A program made the translations under genes and the position numbers. The notes below the pieces were generated by a model that had not been told where the DNA came from, did not search any database, and worked only from the letters and a program-made list of their open reading frames with translations. Shown in pieces: positions 52,805 to 62,703 of a stretch of 64,000 nt of DNA (position 1 is its first letter; every line of letters begins with the position of its first letter). The stretch is from Nostoc sp. KVJ3 (GTDB taxonomy: Bacteria > Cyanobacteriota > Cyanobacteriia > Cyanobacteriales > Nostocaceae). The stretch spans positions 930,001 to 994,000 of the forward strand of contig NZ_WWFG01000001.1 in assembly GCF_026127265.1 (NCBI RefSeq), in the 5' to 3' direction.

Positions 52805-53029
52805 TTAAACTTTAATTTTCGACTCCAAAATACTCAACACTTTTTCTTCCAGAGTAGTCAAATAAGCCTGATACAGCCTCCCCAACTCCCCAACGACTCC
52901 AAAAACCTCTGCACCGATTCCTCCAGTTCAGTGAAATACACCTGCGAAATGCGTAGGTTAGCCCGTCGCAGGCATCGCAGATATGTAAGCTGCTCTTGAG
53001 ACTGCTTGCGAACCCACAGAAGGGTAAAA
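52805..53029 (-). pseudogene. Frameshifted helical-protein remnant
   Basis: One minus-strand frame reads LWVRKQSQEQLTYLRCLRRA, NLRISQVYFTELEESVQRFL and ES. After a shift near 52890 it continues GELGRLYQAYLTTLEEKVLS and ILESKIKV to the stop at 52805. The joined sequence is a regular coiled-coil-like C-terminus. I cannot name the family. The following stretch to 53403 is AT-rich and shows no gene. Confidence 0.4.
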
Positions 53030-53403
53030 AATTAGGCAGACATGAAATTATCAAGTTGCTGCCACACTAATTTAGCTTTCTTTCTCAAACTACAGACATC
53101 AGCACAATGGCAAACATTAAGAATGTTACTACTGATTTAGCATTAAGCAATAAATAATTGAGAAGTTTGTATATTTTTTTCATACTTAAATTTTGAGATC
53201 ACGCTGAATTATGTCTTTAAGGGCTATTCTCTAAGTAAGAACTATATTTTAGCGTATAAAAAACTATATTTATTTTGCAAGTGGAAATTAGAAAATTGTT
53301 TAATAAATTACCGAAATAGAGAAAGTAAAATCAAGCTTTAAGGGTATTTCAGTGCCAACAAGTAAAAATTTATATTTAATTTTATAAGTTTAATTGTTCA
53401 TAT

Positions 53404-56400
53404 ATGACAATTCAAGCTAAACATTTTGACACTAGGTTAAATCAGTGGATTCATACAGATGGTAATACGGATAATCTAGATTCACTGTTAAAAGAAGAAC
53501 TTAATAATACCCTAATAGAACATTTCTTTCCTGGGGTTAACTTTTCGTTCGGGCATATGGACGAAAAGTCTACTGTGGAACAATTAATTAATCATCCTGA
53601 AGGTCACAAATTATTATTATCATCAAAAACACGGTTGTTATATGGGCCGGAAGAATATCTAGATAGAATTAAACAATTATGCCCTGATAACAAAGATAGA
53701 GGTGCTTACGGATCTATTTTTCTTGGTTCGTGTAAAAATAGCGTCAATAAAGAGTTAAATATTCTAATTGTTGATGACAGTAATGGTGAAAATGGTGGCG
53801 TTATTAGTAACGACCAGGCATATCGGCTAACAGGAGACTGTTACGGGCAAATATCCACAGACCTATATCACGAATTAACCAAGCATCAAAAAGGTGATAA
53901 ATATCGAGTAATTCAGCACCGCTTCGGTTGGACTGACCAAGACGGGGATGATAATAAATACCGCTTTGGCAAAGGTACACTACGCCCTGCAAACCTTGAC
54001 CAAATCCTCAATTATTCAGATCCCAACAACTCAACTAAAATTGACTTAATTCTTCCCTTATCTGCATTCAAGGGAACTGATAAAGACAACCCTAATGGGC
54101 CAAGCAAGCCCCAAATTCAACCTGGACTGTACAGGCAAAATATCTGGCTAGGTGAAAAATCACAATCTGAACTCGGTAAAACAGCTATCTCGCAGTTACT
54201 CGCTTCATTCCCTAACGGGCTGAAAGACTTTACCGAACAGCTAGAACTTGAAGCCAAAGAGCTTAAGGAAGTACAGGACGACCCCCGGCAACTTGCACAA
54301 CTTTACTGCAAAAAGTACGAGAAGCGGAAAGCCTTTTTAGAAGAACAAGCAACCACACTAGAAGAACAAGCAGCAGAAGATTTAGAAACTTTGCGCGATG
54401 GCGCGGGAGCGCCCGCCGTAGGCGATCGCATTGCTACTGACTCGTTTATTTACAAACTTATCAAAGCTGACCTGCAAGGAGAAGGTCAACTTCTCGAAAC
54501 TGAGAAAGTACAGCGCGAACTCGCCCGGTTCATCCAAAACGAGTGGAAAGAAATCGCCATCGGCAAGACGCTCACGTTTGAGCGAGCAATGGTCATTCCG
54601 TGTAAAGACCTACAAAATGGGGAAATCTCCATCCCGCATTATCAAGATGGGGAAGAAGTTCTCAACTTCCGTTCACCTTTTCTCAACTCAAATGGTCTAT
54701 GCGTCTCAACTAACAAAGTTGTAGAAGACATCCTTGGGCCTGATGGTCAACCTCTGGCAGGTGCGATCGCTGTCTCGGACGAAACAAGCGATCGCATTTA
54801 TAACCGCTTTAACGAGGAGGTTAAATCTATCCTCTCAGAAGCTCAAAGTAAAAATATTGAGTTAGAAGGTATTGAAAATTACTTAGATAAAAATATCGGC
54901 AAGCTCGAAACTAAAGAGAAAATCGAGTTTACCAACAAATTTAATGAGTATATTTCAGAACTAAGGTCAGCTGGTTACGAACTAGAAATTCTTCCTCAAG
55001 AGTCCGAACAAGAGCGTCAGGCACGCGACTACGATGGTGATTGTATTGGCTTCGAGCGGGCAAGCAGGTATCCAAACCTCACTGCCGAGGCAAGGGAGCG
55101 CAACCTGCCTGAAAACGCTTACGATCCAACTGTTAAACTCAAAAAACAATCTTTTTACCAGGAAGATGGCAGTCAGCCGGAATTTGAAGAAATCGCCATC
55201 CATATGAGCGATGGCATTAGTGTCGGTATTATCAACAATCACCTGACCTCAATTGAGGCGTTAGAGTCAGAAATTACTATCCTGAAAAACTTTGGTAGTG
55301 AAAAAGACCAAATTGACTACGTACAGCAGGTAGCCAAACACTACGAAGATTTATTTAAAACAGAAGCCTGGGCAAAATCCAAGGGTATTGAAGGGAAGGA
55401 GGTTCCGACCAAGTATCGCGGTTACATGGAAGAGTTTATCAAAACTGTTCGGCAAGAACCCCTAAACCTGGTCAATGCACTAGTAGCAATGAATACTAAC
55501 ATCAAGATATACCGCGAAATGATTGCCGAGGCAGCATTTCAAAACCAAATTGCAGTTGACCTCTTCAAAAGTGCCAAAAAACCCGAAATGGAAATTATCC
55601 GCAACAACAGTCGGATTCTCCACCGGGAGGTTAACTATATTAAGGATAAGAAGAAAGATGTTTATATTGACAATACAATTCAACCCACGGGATACTCGCC
55701 TGTTGAATTACTAATTGCTCAAACCAACCAGTATTTTGAAAAAGCTCGTTTAGAATCGCGTGAAATCGCCCAATTTCAAGCTTTATTTAAAGGTGTCGAA
55801 TTTTCTAACGAACAGCGATTAAGAGCTACTCTTGTCAAAAAAGAATTCGACAAATCCTTTAACCAAGCGAGTCAGCTATCTAGACAAAAAGAAACTGAAA
55901 AAGGGCCGTCTGCAAATATTACCCTTGCTAACGGCAATCAAGTAAGTGTAACTAACCTTTTACAGTATGACAACGAATTTATCTGGAAAGCTAATAAAAT
56001 TACAATCAAGGTATCAGAAATATCCAAGGATAAGCGCAACAGTAACCGCCCGCATAAATATGTAGTTTATGCCCAAATTAACGATGAGACTGAGAACGGT
56101 AAACCCAAGTTTAGGGCATTAGGAACACTTGCTAAGGAGCAAGAAAACAAACCCGAAGAGATAGGAATTGGACTTGGACAGGAAGTAATTTCTAACAAAA
56201 TAGCCTTCCAAGCTGAACTAAGCGAAGGTCAAATTAAGCTTCTTTACCAAAAAGCCTACCAGATAGCAGAAGAATTTTCCAATTCAATTCCAGAAGGACA
56301 AAAGCTAGCAATGGCAGCTGCTACCTGGGCAGTATCAACTACTCGTGAGAGTAGTAATGATAAAGGTAGCGATTACCAAAAGAAAGTTTCTAATTTCGCC

Positions 56401-57039
56401 TTTGCTGCCTTTTCTGAAGAGATTATCAGTCAGTTAGACACACTCAGATTTAACGAATTTAGTATCACTGGGTTCGACCGCAGTAGTGAATTATTTCATG
56501 AAAACCAACCTCAAAATATTCGATTTAATCTAGCTGAAGATGGAAAAAGTGTCATTGAACTCCAGAATCAGGAAGGTAATTATGAAACATTTGGAAATAT
56601 AGAACAAAGTAACGCCCGACTACCAATTGGTAGTGTTGCTATTGCCAGCATTGAAAAAGGTGAAGTATATACCACCTCTGTTACAACCAAAGTACCCGGA
56701 CTACCAGAACTTACCTTTAAAGTAGGTGAAGTTAATAAGTTTGGAAATTCCCAAAGGTTCAATAATGAACCTGTAATGTTAACAATTGAAAAGGTTGATC
56801 TTATTCGTGAAGACTATAGTATTTATCTTCAAAATGGTAATAAACCTGAGAAACTAGGCAACATTGATAAGGAATCAATCAAGGAGGGTATTGCTCAAGG
56901 TTGGCTAGCAGAAAAACCTGGTAATGGGCAACAGTTACAGCTTAAAATTCAAACCATCATCACCGGACAAAATGCCTATGCAATAGCCAGGGTAAGAGCA
57001 TCTCAATCAGGCTTGACACAAGGAATCAGAAGAATCTAA
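53404..57039 (+). CDS. N-terminal part of giant mobile-element protein with two-barrel RNA polymerase motifs; 3' end cut by IS
   Basis: The first about 1200 residues carry, in order, segments matching RdRP/YonO-type two-barrel polymerases: GDCYGQISTDL (144-154; compare DGxGxIS), IQHRFG (170-175; compare FQxR) followed by GTLRP (191-195), Lys223 in LPLSAFKG, RSPFL (423-427; compare RxPxL of RdRP and beta-prime), the metal-binding DYDGD (542-546), and DGISVGIINNHL (603-614; compare LGxIxNxH). RNA polymerase beta-prime has NADFDGD at the equivalent place. From about 850 on are small beta-rich repeats. A GC-rich repeat is inserted at 54393-54430. The reading frame runs into an ISAs1 element at about 57011, and the last about 9 residues are IS-derived. 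No strong ribosome site precedes the ATG. The polymerase call is inference from motif order. Confidence 0.7.
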   Translation: MTIQAKHFDTRLNQWIHTDGNTDNLDSLLKEELNNTLIEHFFPGVNFSFGHMDEKSTVEQLINHPEGHKLLLSSKTRLLYGPEEYLDRIKQLCPDNKDRGAYGSIFLGSCKNSVNKELNILIVDDSNGENGGVISNDQAYRLTGDCYGQISTDLYHELTKHQKGDKYRVIQHRFGWTDQDGDDNKYRFGKGTLRPANLDQILNYSDPNNSTKIDLILPLSAFKGTDKDNPNGPSKPQIQPGLYRQNIWLGEKSQSELGKTAISQLLASFPNGLKDFTEQLELEAKELKEVQDDPRQLAQLYCKKYEKRKAFLEEQATTLEEQAAEDLETLRDGAGAPAVGDRIATDSFIYKLIKADLQGEGQLLETEKVQRELARFIQNEWKEIAIGKTLTFERAMVIPCKDLQNGEISIPHYQDGEEVLNFRSPFLNSNGLCVSTNKVVEDILGPDGQPLAGAIAVSDETSDRIYNRFNEEVKSILSEAQSKNIELEGIENYLDKNIGKLETKEKIEFTNKFNEYISELRSAGYELEILPQESEQERQARDYDGDCIGFERASRYPNLTAEARERNLPENAYDPTVKLKKQSFYQEDGSQPEFEEIAIHMSDGISVGIINNHLTSIEALESEITILKNFGSEKDQIDYVQQVAKHYEDLFKTEAWAKSKGIEGKEVPTKYRGYMEEFIKTVRQEPLNLVNALVAMNTNIKIYREMIAEAAFQNQIAVDLFKSAKKPEMEIIRNNSRILHREVNYIKDKKKDVYIDNTIQPTGYSPVELLIAQTNQYFEKARLESREIAQFQALFKGVEFSNEQRLRATLVKKEFDKSFNQASQLSRQKETEKGPSANITLANGNQVSVTNLLQYDNEFIWKANKITIKVSEISKDKRNSNRPHKYVVYAQINDETENGKPKFRALGTLAKEQENKPEEIGIGLGQEVISNKIAFQAELSEGQIKLLYQKAYQIAEEFSNSIPEGQKLAMAAATWAVSTTRESSNDKGSDYQKKVSNFAFAAFSEEIISQLDTLRFNEFSITGFDRSSELFHENQPQNIRFNLAEDGKSVIELQNQEGNYETFGNIEQSNARLPIGSVAIASIEKGEVYTTSVTTKVPGLPELTFKVGEVNKFGNSQRFNNEPVMLTIEKVDLIREDYSIYLQNGNKPEKLGNIDKESIKEGIAQGWLAEKPGNGQQLQLKIQTIITGQNAYAIARVRASQSGLTQGIRRI
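54393..54430. repeat. GC-rich repeat within the giant gene
   Basis: It contains GCGCGATGGCGCGGGAGCGC and CCGCCGTAGGCGATCGC, translated as LRDGAGAPAVGDRIA. It ends in a HIP1 octamer and is far more GC-rich than its surroundings. Confidence 0.65.
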
Positions 57040-58263
57040 AGTATTGTCAATGAAACAACTGAGAACCTGAATCATATAATTGTTATCCATAGCGGTGCGT
57101 TTCATTTTTTGACGAAGACTACGTTTGTAGGTCTGTTCACGGTTAAGAGCATTGAGAGCGAAGCGTCGTAAAAGAGCAAAATTTTGGGGACTGTGGAAAG
57201 AACGAATGCGACAAGCGTCTTCTGCAAAAGTACAGTCGAGAGTCCAGTGAGCCTCGTTTTCAATGCCCCAGTGTTTTCGGATAGCCCGACCGATAATTTG
57301 AGCATCACTGTTTAAAGAAGTGAGATAAAACTGAACCTCACGAGTAGTTTTATTCCAAAGATGACGAACACGGACAACCATAACTAGAGATTGCAAACCT
57401 GCCCATAATTTGGGTTGATAAAGCTCACCGATAGCCGCAATGGGTACAGTCCAAACTTCACGAATTTCCGTGCGATGATGTGCTTTTTCAATCCGTTTGT
57501 CATAACTAACATTAATCCCCGAAAATTGCTCTGCTTGCGCTTTGTCAAACCATTCTTTGACTTGAGAATAGAGCATGGGATGGTTGGCTTTCAGTGCCAG
57601 GACATAATCAGCTTTTTTGGCGATAATCTGTTTGGCAATTTCGGTTTGTGTTCCCATTGCATCAATGGTGATGATACAGCCAGAGATGTCTAGCATTTCT
57701 AACAGTGCTGGAATGGCGGTGATTTCATTGGATTTATCTTCTACTTTCACTTGTGCCAACACTAAACTGTGCTCACTCGCCCAGGCACTTATAAGGTGGA
57801 GTGCGCTTTGACCTTGATTGCGGTCATAAGAACCCCTAATTGTCTTTCCATCTATGGGGATAATTTCTCCTCCCATGTTTGTGATTAGGGTTTCTACCCA
57901 TCTCAAGAAACATCGATTTAATGCTTCTGGGTCGATCAACTCAAACACTCGTCGAAATGTATCATCTGAGGGAATACCATTTGGTAATGCCAGAAACTCT
58001 TCTAACCATGTTTGCTTGCTGATGCCATAATTCTCGATGTCTTCCCACCCTTGTGCTCCAGCTATGATTGCTAAAATTGCGATGACTAAGATATCTGTGA
58101 ATTGATGTTTCTTCGTCCGCTCTACTCTCTTGTCTTTGATATCCGAGAAATGCTCAACTAGACTTTGTTGAATACTGCCAATGTCTGCTATTTTTCTTGA
58201 TTTTGGCTGACAACGAGTATTTTTGACACTATCAGCAGATTTAGTTTCAAAGCCCTCTGACAT
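57007..58263 (-). CDS. ISAs1-family transposase
   Basis: This 418-aa DDE transposase has the ISAs1 N-terminal region LVEHFSDIKDKRVERTKKHQ and NYGISKQTWLEEFLALPNGI. The catalytic residues are Asp in IPIDGKTIRGSYD, Asp in CIITIDAMGTQTEIA and Glu in HWGIENEAHWTLDCTFAED. It appears full length. The ATG at 58261-58263 follows CTGGAGCCAAATTG. The stop codon lies a few bases outside the inverted repeat, in the interrupted gene. It may therefore be able to move itself, although no target duplication is visible. Confidence 0.9.
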   Translation of the reverse strand: MSEGFETKSADSVKNTRCQPKSRKIADIGSIQQSLVEHFSDIKDKRVERTKKHQFTDILVIAILAIIAGAQGWEDIENYGISKQTWLEEFLALPNGIPSDDTFRRVFELIDPEALNRCFLRWVETLITNMGGEIIPIDGKTIRGSYDRNQGQSALHLISAWASEHSLVLAQVKVEDKSNEITAIPALLEMLDISGCIITIDAMGTQTEIAKQIIAKKADYVLALKANHPMLYSQVKEWFDKAQAEQFSGINVSYDKRIEKAHHRTEIREVWTVPIAAIGELYQPKLWAGLQSLVMVVRVRHLWNKTTREVQFYLTSLNSDAQIIGRAIRKHWGIENEAHWTLDCTFAEDACRIRSFHSPQNFALLRRFALNALNREQTYKRSLRQKMKRTAMDNNYMIQVLSCFIDNTLDSSDSLCQA

Positions 58264-58379
58264 CAATTTGGCTCCAGGAGATTTTCAATCGAGTAATTGA
58301 ATTCATCTCATTGATCTTGCTCGGTCGTCAAGTCTATTTTTTACACATTCATTAATACTATCTTCTAGAACTTGTCAAG
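57012..58379 (-). mobile_element. ISAs1-family insertion sequence splitting the giant gene
   Basis: The element of about 1368 bp has ends CTTGACAC (57012) and, inverted, CTTGACAAG (58379-58371), with weak similarity continuing inward. An 8-10-bp target duplication typical of the family is not evident in the flanks (CTCAATCAGG versus TTTTCTTTAT), which suggests a deletion or rearrangement after insertion. Confidence 0.75.
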
Positions 58380-58382
58380 TTT

Positions 58383-61300
58383 TCTTTATACCAAATTAGA
58401 TGCGCTTACCCTGATGCAATAGCAGAGACATCTAAGGGAAATTTTTTACGAATTAATATTACTAATCCAAAATACAAAAAACAGGAGATTAGCAACCAAG
58501 CATTTAAAGAAACTTTAGTTAGAGCATTTGATAAAAAGCACGTTTATATTGCTAAAATTGGTGATCAATCACTCGGTATTATTGGTCAGCATACTGAACG
58601 CCTCGAAGCTGAGTTAAATAGAGAGAATGTACAAAGACAGTGGCAAAGGAAAGAAAGTAGCACTGTACAAAAACTAATTGATACAGGTATTATTCGCTTA
58701 AACCAACAACGAACTACTATCCCTGTAGAGATTACCAGTAATGAAAGTACCTGTAAAATAACTATTAATCCAGAAACAGTAGAGTATCCCGACAAGTGGG
58801 TTAAGCGCAGTCAGCTTATCAGTAATGAGCAGCCTGCCAGAAACGAACAGCAAGAAAAACGTAACCAAATACTCGGTAAAATTAACGAACGTCCTGCAAT
58901 CATGTTCCAAGATAAAGAACAAAAATTAGTAGGGGTTTTAGGATTAGCAGTTGATGAAAATATAGCCGAAAAAACCAAAAAATATCTCGAAAAAGTAGGA
59001 GTATCATACGAACAGCTTGCCATATCACAAGCTCGGTTTGAAGCCAAAAAAGGTATGACTGTATTCATACTTGATGAAAGTACCATCAGTCAAGAATTAA
59101 AACAAACATTTATTGACCGTGCTGGTGGTTATATCAAGAGCGCAGATACACCTTCACAAATCACTCCAATCATTCCAGAACAAACTGTATATTTTTATAA
59201 CCCAAACCAACAATATACTTCTCCAGATGGATCGCAGGTAGAAGCTAAAGAAGCTCTCGGATTAGTAGTTCCCGCACAAGACGCGATCGCTGTAGCTACT
59301 TGGCTAGAATCAAAATCTACTAAAAATCATTATTTTATTGAGAGTAACACAGCTACATTTATTTTTAATAAAAATGAGATTAGTGAAAAAATAAACGAGG
59401 AATTAAATAGTTTACTTGGAGAACCGATTAATATCGGTGAAGTTGAGGGATTTGACCGCTACGAACAGCTTAGTGCAGAGTTAAATCAAAAAGTTGCGAC
59501 TGAAGGTAGTCGTTTAGAATTAAACCAAATTCCAGAAAATAGTGAGTACAAAAAAGCTCTACAAGCACTACCTAACCGTCCCAGAGAGCTTAATCAAGAA
59601 GATTCTCCAGTACCAATTATTCCTGCAAAAGCTGTACCAGAAAATAATATAACTAACATTCAATCAAATACTAACGCTACAGTTGCAGGTATTTCACAAG
59701 TTTACAAAAACGCAGTTGATATACAAGTATCAACAAACACAAAATTAGAAGTTGATAACCAAGCAATATTACTACCCAACTCGCGCCAAGCCGATCAAAC
59801 TAAAGCTATCGAAATATTAGGTAAGGTAAGCGAGGAAAAAGTAGAACAATTGCGATCGCACCTTGAAACCCACCTCAAACCCGTACTTGAAAACGATAAA
59901 TCTAACTACGCACTACTGAGACAAGTTGCATGGGTCGGTGCAAAATGGGATTTGAAGGATAAACACTTCAAGCCAGGGGTACAGGACGACAAGTTAATGA
60001 AACTTGTCAAACAAGTATATCCTGACGCTGATATTGTGCTGGTAACTTATTCCAAAAACCCCGGCGCTGGCATCAACTACCACCGCGATGACTCCTACGC
60101 CGCGACGGAAGCCCGCAGCATTAATATCGGAAATTCTGACTGGGGATATCGCGCTGCTAAGGAACGAATGGCATGGACTAGGGAGGAGAATCAGGACGCA
60201 CCATACCAAGAATTTAAACTTGAGTCGGGTACAGTAACCCGCTTTAACTGCAAGAACGAACACGCTGCCCTCAATACTGAGGCTGGCAGATGGTCTATCA
60301 ACATCTGGTCAATTAAAAATGACCTGGGCAGAGAAAACAGCGTTCGCCAAAAATTTGAGAACTTCCTCGCCTCAAACCAACCTCCTCGTGCGATAGTCCA
60401 AAGCAACAGCGACCTTACCATCAAAACTAACGAGTGGACACCTGGGGGAGAAATTAAAGTAGAACGTAGCTATACAAGCCTCAGAGAAGTCACTCAAAAT
60501 ACTGCCTCACACCCTTTAAACCAAGCAACTGTAGAAGAAATTATCGCCATCGGGAATTCCACTGCGGTACGCGCTGCTAACCCTCAGATTCCAGACAACC
60601 CGACTATATCTGGAAAACCAGTACCAATGGTTTATTCCCTGCATCTGCACGGCGAATCTTCCACAGTACCAGCTAATACAACTATCGATGCCATGCGCGG
60701 ACACGGTAGGATACACACCACCAGAGGTGTAGACTACCAAAAAACTTATGGTGTCAAAGAGAGAGATATTGCGATCGCCCTTGGTAAAAACGGCGAGCAA
60801 GTTGCTTTCCGAGTGGGTAAGCAGTACAAAATTCCCCCCGAAATGATTCAAGATCCAAGTTACCAGCAAGCCTGGGCGAAATGGGAAAAGCATTCATCTA
60901 AAGAACTTACCCAAACCCAGGCGAGTAAGAGTCAGGTATATGGCTTATTCATGGAGCCGCTAGGGGATTATGTCAATGGCAAAATTGTTTCGTTCCCAGC
61001 CATCCAAAAACAACCTCCAACTCCAGTAAATATCAGCCCCGACTCAAAAGATGGGCTTGGAGTAGCACTCAGCCTTGCCACTGCACTCGCAAAAGAACAA
61101 GGCAAGCTGCAAAACGATTACCAAGTTTCAGTCAATAATAATCCAGAAGCCCCCACCGGACGATATGGAGTAGAGAACCACAGCCAAAAACCTGAAGGAG
61201 TAGCATACGCATCTGCCGAACACGCATTTAACCACCAAAAGCAGTTGCATCCATCAGCTGATGAATACAAGTTAATGGTAGAAGTACTTCAAGCTAAACT

Positions 61301-62696
61301 CGAACAACACCCCCGGTTAACTGAGGCGATCGCCAAACGCGGAGGAACTGAGTGGCTGGAAAACTGTACCGCAGCTGCTACAACGGGGGGAACCCCAACG
61401 GACAGTTCGCTCAAGTCGGGAAACCCGCCCACGCGACTGTCCTCCGCAACGCACTGCCTCACCAATATGACTAACGCCCAGGATAAACAGTGGGAAGGTA
61501 AGGGTAAAGAATCCGCATTTATTCAAGCCCTCAGCGAAGCATACAGCAATATAACTGAAAAGTCACAACAAACTACAGTACAAACCCAGCAGAAAAAGTC
61601 CGAACAGACTGATCGTCCGCTAACAAATCCACTATCCCAACTCGAACCCATAAACGCCGCCGTCGCTGAACACATGAAAAAAGATATTGCGATGGCACAA
61701 ATAGCTACCCAGTTTATCGGTAAATCAGCTGCACCCCCCGAAACACCTTCAAGCACCCGTAATTACGAGCAAGCATGGGGAGAACACGCCAACACTGGAA
61801 ATTACTCAAAAGACGACATCATTATGGTATCCGGATCTGGCCCGTGGCGCGGAGTGACAAGCGAGCAAATTGCCCAAACTTTTAAAAATCACTACAAACC
61901 GCTACTTAATAAGGCAATAAAAGCGAAAAGCTCTTTCATAGTCGGAAATGCACAAGGAAGTGACCAATTAGTTCAAAATTACCTTCAAGAAAAAGGGTAT
62001 AAAGTAGAACAAACTTCCCAAGGATACGCTGTATTTAATCCTGTAGAAAATACCAAAATTAGTACCAACACTATTTCTTCCAATACACAAGTATTACATA
62101 ACTCGTTTATTGCTAAAGACAAGAGCATTTTCCCTCAACAACAAAGTCAACAACCAAATATTGACCAAGCACTCGCATCACCTTCTCAACCCAGAATGCA
62201 GCAGGTTGGAGCGATGGATAGTATTATCGAGCGGATGAAAGCTAATACAATGCAAAATCTTCAAGACTGGTATGTAGCAGCTGAAAAGCTCGGTAAATCA
62301 GAAACATATCTCAATAGAATTCAGGAGGTAACTGATTTATACATCAAAGAAAATATCAGTCTTGAGAACGCTTTTAAGGCAATGGAGCAAGATATTAAGG
62401 AGCTAGAAAAAATTAATGAAATGACCAGTCTTGCCCAAAGTTTAGTGAAAATCATTGGACAGGAAGATATCAATGGCATTATGTCAGTACAAACAGAAAA
62501 ATACCAAATTGCTACAAAAGCCCAAGACAAAATTTACTTAGTTAAAGATAAAAATGACAACATATTATTATATGTCAAAGAAGGAAAAGCCCAAGTAAGT
62601 AACATCAGTGATGAAACATTACAGGATTTTCAACTCATGAATTCCCGTATCAATAATGCTCTCAAAGATGTCAAAAAAGATTTAGTGGAGAGGTAA
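58383..62696 (+). CDS. C-terminal part of the giant protein: AlkB-like, NADAR-like and SLOG-like domains
   Basis: The frame is open from the IS border with no start before the ATG at 58902 (173 codons, for example IRCAYPDAIAETSKGNFLRI), so this is the 3' part of the gene at 53404. Numbered from 58902: an AlkB-like 2-oxoglutarate/Fe(II) dioxygenase with GAGINYHRDDSYA (His394, Asp396), NCKNEHAAL (His454) and RWSINIW (Arg463); a domain with YSLHLHGESSTVPANTTI; a NADAR-like domain with YASAEHAFNHQK (771-780), TEWLENC and QWEGKGKESAFI, split by a repeat; and a possible SLOG-like segment (975-1050; MVSGSGPWRGV, FIVGNAQGSDQL). The tail is helical. Whether translation starts at 58902 is unknown. Domain names are inferred from motifs. 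Confidence 0.7.
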   Translation, partial: SLYQIRCAYPDAIAETSKGNFLRINITNPKYKKQEISNQAFKETLVRAFDKKHVYIAKIGDQSLGIIGQHTERLEAELNRENVQRQWQRKESSTVQKLIDTGIIRLNQQRTTIPVEITSNESTCKITINPETVEYPDKWVKRSQLISNEQPARNEQQEKRNQILGKINERPAIMFQDKEQKLVGVLGLAVDENIAEKTKKYLEKVGVSYEQLAISQARFEAKKGMTVFILDESTISQELKQTFIDRAGGYIKSADTPSQITPIIPEQTVYFYNPNQQYTSPDGSQVEAKEALGLVVPAQDAIAVATWLESKSTKNHYFIESNTATFIFNKNEISEKINEELNSLLGEPINIGEVEGFDRYEQLSAELNQKVATEGSRLELNQIPENSEYKKALQALPNRPRELNQEDSPVPIIPAKAVPENNITNIQSNTNATVAGISQVYKNAVDIQVSTNTKLEVDNQAILLPNSRQADQTKAIEILGKVSEEKVEQLRSHLETHLKPVLENDKSNYALLRQVAWVGAKWDLKDKHFKPGVQDDKLMKLVKQVYPDADIVLVTYSKNPGAGINYHRDDSYAATEARSINIGNSDWGYRAAKERMAWTREENQDAPYQEFKLESGTVTRFNCKNEHAALNTEAGRWSINIWSIKNDLGRENSVRQKFENFLASNQPPRAIVQSNSDLTIKTNEWTPGGEIKVERSYTSLREVTQNTASHPLNQATVEEIIAIGNSTAVRAANPQIPDNPTISGKPVPMVYSLHLHGESSTVPANTTIDAMRGHGRIHTTRGVDYQKTYGVKERDIAIALGKNGEQVAFRVGKQYKIPPEMIQDPSYQQAWAKWEKHSSKELTQTQASKSQVYGLFMEPLGDYVNGKIVSFPAIQKQPPTPVNISPDSKDGLGVALSLATALAKEQGKLQNDYQVSVNNNPEAPTGRYGVENHSQKPEGVAYASAEHAFNHQKQLHPSADEYKLMVEVLQAKLEQHPRLTEAIAKRGGTEWLENCTAAATTGGTPTDSSLKSGNPPTRLSSATHCLTNMTNAQDKQWEGKGKESAFIQALSEAYSNITEKSQQTTVQTQQKKSEQTDRPLTNPLSQLEPINAAVAEHMKKDIAMAQIATQFIGKSAAPPETPSSTRNYEQAWGEHANTGNYSKDDIIMVSGSGPWRGVTSEQIAQTFKNHYKPLLNKAIKAKSSFIVGNAQGSDQLVQNYLQEKGYKVEQTSQGYAVFNPVENTKISTNTISSNTQVLHNSFIAKDKSIFPQQQSQQPNIDQALASPSQPRMQQVGAMDSIIERMKANTMQNLQDWYVAAEKLGKSETYLNRIQEVTDLYIKENISLENAFKAMEQDIKELEKINEMTSLAQSLVKIIGQEDINGIMSVQTEKYQIATKAQDKIYLVKDKNDNILLYVKEGKAQVSNISDETLQDFQLMNSRINNALKDVKKDLVER
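61379..61452. repeat. GC-rich repeat inside the NADAR-like domain
   Basis: It contains ACAACGGGGGGAACCCCAAC and GTCGGGAAACCCGCCCACGC and is translated as TTGGTPTDSSLKSGNPPT. It interrupts the domain between LENC and CLTNMTN without breaking the frame. Confidence 0.65.
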
Positions 62697-62703
62697 TTTT
62701 AGT

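Noticed and set aside
52812..53054. 80-codon minus-strand frame
   Set aside because: The protein-like signal lies in the two other minus frames (a frameshifted remnant), not in this one.
57007..57039. Last codons of the N-terminal giant frame as its genuine C-terminus
   Set aside because: They are read from the IS inverted repeat, and a matching open frame continues beyond the IS.
58586..58922. Minus-strand frames after the IS
   Set aside because: They are antisense to the continuous plus frame that links the IS border to the giant gene's C-terminal half.
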